Shown here piece by piece: positions 57,151 to 64,000 of a stretch of DNA of 64,000 nucleotides. The translations under genes and the position numbers were made by a program. The notes below the pieces were generated by a model, which saw only the letters and a list, made by a program, of their open reading frames with translations, ran no database searches and was not told where the DNA came from. The DNA is taken from positions 40,062,001 through 40,126,000 of the forward strand of contig NC_083711.1 in assembly GCF_033118175.1 (NCBI RefSeq). Direction: 5' to 3'. The stretch's first letter is position 1. Each line of letters starts with the position of its first letter. Origin of the DNA: Dama dama. Its lineage: Eukaryota; Chordata; Mammalia; Artiodactyla; Cervidae.

Positions 57151-60100
57151 AACTAAGGTTAAACTATAAAACTAGGGTGAGGGAAAGAGCAAAGAAACAG
57201 GGAAAGGGTAGAAAGGAGAGGAGTCTTGGGGAGAGGGCTGAACAACAATGTACAGGCTGGAATTGGAGATGGTAGGCTGATCCTAGAGATTTGCAAAAAC
57301 AAAAACTCAGACTTTGAAGTGTATGCTATACACCACCACATAACTACTCTTAATAATATGTTTTGTTTTTAAATTAAAATATAAAGAAAACTTTATAATT
57401 AAAAAATATTGAGAAACTGTTTTATCTTTGAAAATTGGAAACTTTATGGGAGAATCTTATTTCATTAAAAACTACTCATCCAATGTACTTAGTAGGACTC
57501 CTTTTATACAATAGCAGGCCTAATTAATTAAGCCCTGTTTGAGGCTCTCATTTTCAACTTTGGACTATGACTATGATGACACTTTAAATCATTACATAAT
57601 TGGCATAGAGCTTTGGACAAATTATATTAAAATCCTATGGGAATTGCCCTTAATAAGCAATAATAATTTATCAAAAGCTTTACTAAGCTGTTAGTCTTAT
57701 TCCACATTCATAAGAAGAAACAAAAGTATAAAGATATAATAAACATATCATTTTTAAAATAATCAATTTTTTCTCCATCAAGGACTGATGCAAATTAATC
57801 AATCTTAAATATTAATGTTTTGAGATAATTTTATTCCATTATAACACTTGGAGACTACTTTTTGTGCTAGTAAATTTCCATTAATAACACTAAAGCCTGT
57901 TTGATATATGTTATTAAACACTGTCAAAGATTCAGGTGTAGCATTTATGTTGATTTTTTTCAAAGGCATCTTTATTTTCATTGATACTGTTTCTATAACT
58001 ATGTAGAAATAACCACAAGACATAGGACAAGAAATAGAGACTGTTTATAAGTACATAGTGATTTTTTTGATGTTCCCATTTTATATTCCAATTGGTTGAG
58101 TACTCACTGGTACAAAGGCATGCAAGGCACCCTATCTGGATGTCCAGAAGCTGTTTAGTTGCAAATTACATTTCTATGAAATATCTTTAAAATTCAGCTT
58201 GTATGTGTTGACAAGATTTTGATCAAATGATTTGCAACCTTGGCAATACTTCATTGTGTCAAAACCCAATTGTTTTGTCCTGATTTCCTTGCTTTCTTCA
58301 CATAAGTTTGATTATATGTTGTGTAATTGTTTACCCTCTCAATGGAAGTTCATATAATATGTATCCCAATATATTCAGGGTAACTACTGGAGAAAGAAAG
58401 ATTTGGCATTATTTTCATATGTAATTTTATAAAGATGAAATTGGAAAAAAAATTAGATACCTTCTTTAAGTTACCAAACTAGTTAATGGCTAGATGAAAT
58501 TAAGGCTCAAATTAGTTCAATTCTAATGCAAGTCTCCCTCATGATCTTTATGGCTAGTTTACTCATGAATGCAGAGAGAGAACTGCGGTAACTGCAATTT
58601 TCCTGCAAATTTCAAAAAATTGCCTTACCAAATACAGAATAAAGGAGAAATTGTTAAATGGTATTGAAAATATTAAAACTTATATAAACAATGGTTGTAG
58701 GTAAAACACAATTATAGCAAAACATCATCAAAGTTATTAAGTAATATGAATTTATTGACATTGATTATTTCTTGAGATAACTCAGGTTTCTAGCTAGAGT
58801 TTGATTATATAGTAGTTTAATGTTGTTCATATCTGTTTAAATGAATTTGATCAACAGGCTTTTTCCTTTCATCATAACAGGCTTACTAACTATCCATTGT
58901 TACAATCACATATTCTTCAACATTTTTGCCCAGTTATATTACACAATATAGTGTGCAAAACACCATGCTGCCATTCTTTCAGTTAGGAGAACAAAGAACA
59001 ATGTGGCAACAGATAAGAATATCATTTAAGTGTTTGTGTGTATTTTGTTCACTACTCCTCAATCCAGTTTTAGAGATTAACTAACTGTGGCCCAATTCAC
59101 AATTTCATAGTGGCAGACCTGGAAGTTTGTAGTTAAGTGGTCTATCCACTCCATCATTTTGCCCATGTTTGAAAATAATTCATGGATTTAGCTAGCTAGA
59201 ATGGGAATTTTAATAATTTATATAAAAGAACCAATCTAAATTATGAACCCAATTTTCCCATTGATAGTTTAGTTATGATAGCATTCTCTAGAGATTAGTT
59301 TAGGCATATCTTATACCTACAAGAAAACAATCATTATTTTGTAACAGGGGTTATCTCATGTATTATGGAATTATTAAATTATATTTATTCAACCTCTTCA
59401 TACCTTTGTATTTGACTTTCTTCCAAAAGAACTGAGCAATCATCTGATGAATTTAATGAATGAATGAAGTCAATCTGAATTATTACAAAGAAATTAAATG
59501 CTTTCCCATAAACTTAGGGAGAGGTTGCTTATTTTATTGATTTACTTTGCATTATGAATTTTCATTTTACTCTGTAGTCTTTTTTCCAAAATAAAAAAAA
59601 AAAGCTACTTAAAATAATGCTTTTAAAAAGTGACCTTTTAATGTCATAGAATGAGTCAGTGGATCTTACTTGTGAGGTTTATGAGGTCAAGTTAATCTTC
59701 TGTAGTTAGCCAAATAATTCAAGGAAAACATAGTCGTTAAGTCAAGGTTACATTATTTAGGTCTGCACTACTTGTGTCCTACACTATTTACATTCTTTTA
59801 CAACTTTCCAGCTTTTTCATTCATTTTGCACCTTATGGCTGAGTTTTACAATTATCATAGTGCAGTCAGCTTAATTGAAAGAAACAAGAGAACATCAACT
59901 TAGTCTTCACTAGGACAGATATATTATCAAAATAGTGACATTTCATGAAAACTTTCTCGCCAAAGATTAAGCAATAGATTATCAGTGTCTTATCTATTAA
60001 TATATGTAGTATCCCTACATATTTAAGATTAAAAATAAACAAAACCTTTAAGCACTGACACTTTCTGGATCTTTCAACTAAGCTTTTGAAAGAATTTGTT

Positions 60101-60509
60101 TGTGATGACTTAATTCACACAAAAGACTTAAAAACTGTAAACTTAAAAACTGAGATTCGAGTCTTTTCCTCTCTGAGAATCAGGCTTTTAAAATGCAATG
60201 AGATATCTAAAGAAGCATCCTAATTACTCATCCTCTACTTACTCAGAGTAACCCTGGCTGAATGCTGTGACTGTGTCTTTACCGGATTAAGAATCTGTGT
60301 ACTGAATAGCAAATGGAGTATCTCTAGAGCACAATGTCATGTTGCAGCTTGCAAGGGGCATTTTCATCACTGATAGCTAAGCAAATTTGTTTGCTGAAGT
60401 AGCAATAGTAGAAGCACCTTACATCCTCTTCACATTACAGGTGAGACTTTTCATACATCTTCACTAAATATATTCTACTCCCCCAAATGTATTATAGAAT
60501 TATTAGCTC
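57151..60509. other. Repeat-poor AT-rich block upstream of the CpG island
   Basis: About 3.4 kb with no recognised interspersed repeat, unusual for this window. It has many TAATTA/ATTAAT-type AT motifs. No open frame over 72 codons and no RNA structure that I can defend. Possibly constrained non-coding DNA, but this cannot be judged from one sequence. Confidence 0.45.
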
Positions 60510-60695
60510 CAATTCAGTTCAGTTCAGTCACTCAGTCGTGTCCAACTCTTTGCAACCCCATAGACTGCAGGCTCCCCTGTCCATCAACCGCTCCCGGAGC
60601 CTACTCAGACTCACGTCCACCGCGTCAGTGATGCCATCCAACCATCTCATCCTCTGTTGTCACCTTCTCCTCCCGCCTTCAATCTTTCCCAGCAC
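60510..60695 (-). mobile_element. BovB 3'-end fragment
   Basis: Antisense tail ATTCAGTTCAGTTCAGTCAC and CTCAGTCGTGTCCAACTCTT, with about 15 bases missing after ATAGACTGCAG, then GTGATGCCATCCAACCATCT, ending near TTTCCCAGCA. Confidence 0.88.
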
Positions 60696-61645
60696 AAGTC
60701 CTAACATGGCACCTGGAAAGATGCCTCAGTGCAGCGGGTAGATACACTCCTAATTTGTTTAGGTGGTATAAACCTGGACTCTCTCCATGGCTGTCATCTA
60801 CAAATATTTGTTACAAATTACTCTGGCAACAAGTGTAAAATTGGGGTAATCAATGTTTATCCTCTATGGAAATTACTGTGGTTGGTTCATTAGGAAGGTT
60901 ATAAATCTCGATTTCCTCTTGGAATATTTTCACTATGCTTTCCTAAATGAGTAGCCATAACCACATAGTCAGACAGCTGTAAGATAAGGGTGGGAATCAT
61001 GCAAATCATGGCACAGGGAATTGAGGTTTAAGAATTACATGGGTGAATAAAAACATGAAATAAATGCTAATGATAATCCAAAGTCATTACCCATAATAGT
61101 TCATCTAACAGTTCTTGAGTACTAAATGCCAAGAATTATTTTTAGTGTTTTATATACAGGATCTCATTTAAATACATGATGTCAGAGAACAAGCATGAGC
61201 TCACCAACAGAAGAAAGATGGGCTGGAAAATACACGTTTAGTCTATAAGAAACATTTACAGATCATCTTCGGATGGCAGAAAATTTTGTGAGGTGAGACA
61301 GCAGAAAGAAGCTTTCAATGACTGGAGTTCCTTTCTGGAAAAAAAACACTTAAGACAGTAGACTCAGGGTAGACTCGGTCCTGGGTTGATCCACTTGGGC
61401 TCTGTACAAAATATCTGTCCCACCGTACCAGCATGAGAGACCTGGTCTAGTGCTGGAAAACTGCCACCTCCTGATACAGAACCAAACTTGGTTCCAAGCA
61501 CATACATGCAGTTAAGCCAATCTACTACACTGGGTTGTGATAAGGGAACGTGTAGCATTTATTGAAGGACACCAAGTATAGAGTCCAGGCAGCTAATGCT
61601 CAAGAGACCTGAATTCCTAGCTGGCTTTCAGGGAAACACTTTTCA
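60696..61645. other. Mostly unannotated DNA, weak MIR trace
   Basis: Around 61110-61180, TTCTTGAGTACTAAATGCCA and TATATACAGGATCTCATTTA suggest a diverged antisense MIR. Otherwise nothing recognised. Confidence 0.4.
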
Positions 61646-61765
61646 CTTTTTTTTGCCACACTGCATGACTTGCCAGATCTTAGTTCCCTCACCAGGGATT
61701 GAACCCTAGGCCCCGGCAGTGAAAGTTCCAAGTCCTAACCACTGGACCACTAGCAAAGTCCCAAG
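61646..61765 (-). mobile_element. CHR-type SINE (Cetartiodactyla tRNA-derived), antisense
   Basis: TTTTTTTTGCCACACTGCAT, TTAGTTCCCTCACCAGGGAT, TGAACCCTAGGCCCCGGCAG and CCTAACCACTGGACCACTAG are the antisense of the CHR SINE family shared by ruminants and whales. An older layer than Bov-tA. Confidence 0.88.
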
Positions 61766-62212
61766 AAAAGGTTTTTAAAGGCAAGGTGAAGACAAGGGTT
61801 GTGGTGTGTATGATCAGCTTGTGGACAGGTAATGAGTCAACATCATCAACCTGGTTTCAACCCATCCAAGGCCTACCTGCTTATGGGCAGCATACAATTA
61901 ACTTCTTCCACTTGGTAGAGGTTTCAGTATCTGCCAAACAGCTCAAAGGATATGGCTCAGAATATTATCTATGGCCCTTGAGGGGAAACTAAAGGTCCCT
62001 GACTTTGTTTAATAGCTAAACTATTATTATTCTGTCTTGCTTAACAGTTTTCCTTTCCTTCTCCATTTTCTCCTGCTCCAATTAAATGTATTCTTTGGAC
62101 CTTGAGGAAGGCCTAGGAGGCCAAAATTTTTCTATAGACAAGAGGCAGGCGGAGGGAAGGCCACATAGAGTCCTGCTCTTTTACATTACCAAGAAGCACT
62201 CAAGCTTCCCTG

Positions 62213-62432
62213 CTTGCTAAATTGCTCAGTCATGGCCCACTCTTTGTAACCCCATGGACTGTAGCCATATCGGGCTCCTCTGTCCACAGGATTTTCCAAG
62301 CAAGGATACTGGAGTGGGTTGCCATTTCCTCCTCCAGGGGATCTTTCCAGCCTAGGATCAAAGTCAACACAGGTCTTTGGAGTTCTGATAGCCTGCAACT
62401 GAAGGCAGTCAGTCTACCGGGCTACAAAAGCA
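62213..62432 (-). mobile_element. Bov-tA SINE, diverged, antisense
   Basis: TTGCTAAATTGCTCAGTCAT, CAAGGATACTGGAGTGGGTT and CCTCCTCCAGGGGATCTTTC, then a rearranged tRNA-derived head ending AGTCTACCGGGCTAC. Confidence 0.78.
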
Positions 62433-62985
62433 TTGGATTAAAGAAGAGATTTAAGGCCAGGAACTGGAAAGGCCAAGTATTTTCTCAAGGTCAAATCCAG
62501 GTCATAAGACTAGAGATGAATTCTAACGCATCTGGAGAGTAAACCACTACAGATAGCATGGAATAAAGCCTTAACTAAACCCTGGCCCCATTACCCTGCC
62601 TATCTGCCTTCTCCACTTCCATCTCAATCACAATTATATTCAGGCAATGCCTGCTTTATGAAATTGTGGATAAAGAGATCTCTGGGTTCTCTCGGTGGAT
62701 GGTTTTCAGTCCCACTTCCGAGGACCGCCCGCTATTACTCCCTCTTCGCTTTCCGTATCTGACCTGAGCTCCTTCCTAGCCACCCAACCGGATAAAAAGA
62801 ACCACTGGGAAGGAGAAGCAAAAAAAAAAAAAAAAAAAAAAAGGTGGGGTGGGGTGGTGGTGGAAGGAGATTAAACTCGTTATATTTTAGATGCTTTCAG
62901 AAAGGTTATTCACGTCATTTCCAGATTCCATGAACAGATAATCTGCAAGGTATCACTCAAGTTAAAGAGACGGCACTTTTTTCCT
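62433..62985. other. Promoter-proximal flank with a 23-base A run
   Basis: An A run at 62820-62842 is followed by a G-rich GGTGGGGTGGGGTGGTGGTG. No clear TATA box in a convincing position; GGATAAAAAGAA at 62790 is a weak candidate. No repeat named. Confidence 0.5.
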
Positions 62986-63127
62986 CCCCCGCCCTTCTCC
63001 ACGCATCAGTGGAAAGGGAGGGAGGAAAAGGAAGAGAGAAGAGAGAGGGGGCGGAAAAGTGAAAGAAGATAGATGAAAAAGGGGTGTTGAAGGAAGCAAG
63101 GGATGAGGGCACCAGGAGAGGAGTATT
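62986..63127 (+). promoter_or_regulatory. Putative core promoter region: GC boxes and purine tract
   Basis: Contains CCGCCC at 62989-62994 and GGGCGG at 63049-63054, both Sp/KLF-type GC boxes, and a purine-rich stretch (63010-63120: GGGAGGGAGGAAAAGGAAG and similar). It sits at the left edge of the CpG island. Direction is inferred from the donor at 63368. The transcription start cannot be placed from sequence alone. Confidence 0.5.
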
Positions 63128-63990
63128 CCGGGTGGTAGAGAGCCCGGGGCGTCCGCCCACCCGCGCTCGGGATCCGCCCCGGCGCTCAGCCAGAGTCCCG
63201 CAGCGCGCAGTCAGCTCGGCGGGCCCGAGAGCAGCCGGGACGCGCCGCCCTCCGCCCGGCGGCCGCCGGCGGCCCGCGCCGCAGCCCCTGCCCGCCCGCG
63301 CGCTCCCCGACTCGGGGGGCCCGGGATACACCTTTCCTGCTCCGGACTGCAGCGGCGAGCGCTCGGGGTGAGTGTGCGGCTCGGCGCTCAGCCCGGGAGA
63401 GCGCGCCGTGCCCGCGGCCGGAGCGCAGGTGGGGAAGGGGCGCGGGGGAGCCCCGGGCAGCGCCTGCCGTGGGCCGGAGGGCCGGGAAGCCGTGCGGGGC
63501 TGTAGCCGAATTCCTTTCCTTCAGTTCTTCTGGGGCAAAACAGCAGCCCTGGAATTCCAGAATCGCCCTTTAGCACTCGGCGTACAACCTCTGCTCCGCC
63601 GGGCTGAAGTTGTGGGAAGCAGGGATGGACAAGGCGGAGAAGGTGGTCCAGGCTGGGAGGCGGGGGCCCGGCCCCGTCGCTGGGGTGAGGGGTGGCGGCC
63701 CGAGCCGGCGACACCCCACTTCGGGGCCAGGCTCCCAGCGTTCCTGCGTTGTGGTGGAGAGAGAGGGGCTCGGGCCAGAATGCAGCCCTGGAAGGACAGA
63801 CGGGAGAGTCTTGAATACATCCCTCGGGGGGGATCTGCGGAGAACTCTGGGGAAAGGAATTAGAGGGATGTCAGGAGCCGAGCGGAAGCGTAGATGGCGC
63901 GGGAGGTGGCGGCGGGGAAGCAGCAGTTTTCTACTTGATTTCCCGAGGGTAGGAACCCCCGAGCTAAAAGGGCGGGAGAGACCTTCCACC
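63128..63990. promoter_or_regulatory. CpG island
   Basis: A sharp change from about one-third GC to very GC-rich DNA dense in CpG, most intense at 63140-63480 (for example GGCGGCCGCCGGCGGCCCGC). Further GC boxes occur (CCGCCC at 63153 and 63173). Islands of this kind usually mark promoters of housekeeping or developmental genes. It continues to the window edge, so its full length is unknown. Confidence 0.9.
63130..63367 (+). other. Putative first exon (5'UTR) ending at a consensus splice donor
   Basis: The sequence GCGCTCGG|GTGAGT places a strong donor match at 63368-63373. The DNA to its left is GC-rich and, in this reading, untranslated; the start is not determined and the left limit given is arbitrary. 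No conserved protein could be read, so the gene is unidentified. A second possible donor, GCGCAG|GTGGGG, lies near 63427. Transcription to the left is not excluded. Confidence 0.4.
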
Positions 63991-64000
63991 TCGCGTTAGC

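Noticed and set aside
62790..62801. GGATAAAAAGAA as a TATA box
   Set aside because: Over 300 bp from the GC-rich putative exon and outside the island; island promoters usually lack TATA.
63372..63863. 163-codon plus-strand open frame in the CpG island
   Set aside because: Long frames arise easily in GC-rich DNA, and competing frames exist on the minus strand. It starts inside the predicted intron, and the composition is G/R/A-rich without a domain.
1..64000. CRISPR arrays, operons, phage or bacterial defence systems
   Set aside because: The DNA is a ruminant chromosome. All repeats are SINE/LINE/LTR/DNA elements or simple repeats, with no regularly spaced direct-repeat array.

Overview
This window is nuclear DNA from a ruminant, most likely a bovid such as cattle, buffalo, sheep or goat. 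The evidence is the repeat content. BovB (RTE-type) LINEs, Bov-tA and BovA SINEs and a young Bovidae-type L1 occur throughout, on top of older mammalian layers (MIR, L2, MLT1-type LTRs, hAT and Tigger DNA transposons, HAL1, older L1). I see no bacterial or viral genome, no CRISPR array and no functional non-coding RNA gene. No intact host protein-coding exon could be supported. Nearly all long open frames are LINE fragments or their antisense shadows. Family names are given from memory of consensus features; no database search was run, so repeat boundaries are approximate to about 5-20 bases unless target-site duplications (TSDs) are given.

Layout: 1-2.4 kb is a young L1 on the minus strand that runs off the left edge, with an uninterrupted 765-codon ORF2 piece carrying the reverse transcriptase. 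2.4-11.6 kb is AT-rich DNA with old fragments (MIR, MLT1, L2, MER5A) and a few BovB/Bov-tA insertions. 11.6-15.17 kb is a nearly full-length BovB on the minus strand, with a CpG-rich, internally repeated 5' region, an endonuclease ORF and a broken reverse transcriptase. 15.2-19.3 kb is largely repeat-poor. 21.2-29.85 kb is a dense cluster of BovB copies in opposite orientations, with nested DNA transposons, a HAL1, a TA-rich tract and a striking 95-bp-arm hairpin. 32.7-34.8 kb is an older L1 lacking most of its middle, carrying SINE and BovB insertions. About 35.2-38.6 kb is a degraded endogenous retrovirus remnant with recognisable integrase. 39-50.9 kb holds four L1 3' segments on the minus strand with nested SINE/BovB insertions. 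53.6-55.9 kb is another L1 with 5' and 3' parts but little middle. 57.1-60.5 kb is repeat-poor. 62.9-64.0 kb is a CpG island with GC boxes and a good splice-donor match, probably the promoter and first, untranslated exon of a gene reading to the right, out of the window.

How it works together: the window looks like the AT-rich, LINE-rich flank upstream of a CpG-island promoter. The only likely host regulatory or transcribed element is at the right end. The rest records successive retrotransposition, and many insertions can be ordered by nesting and TSDs. No undescribed biological system was found. The least explained signals are the 25.0-25.2 kb hairpin and two pairs of short dispersed direct duplications.
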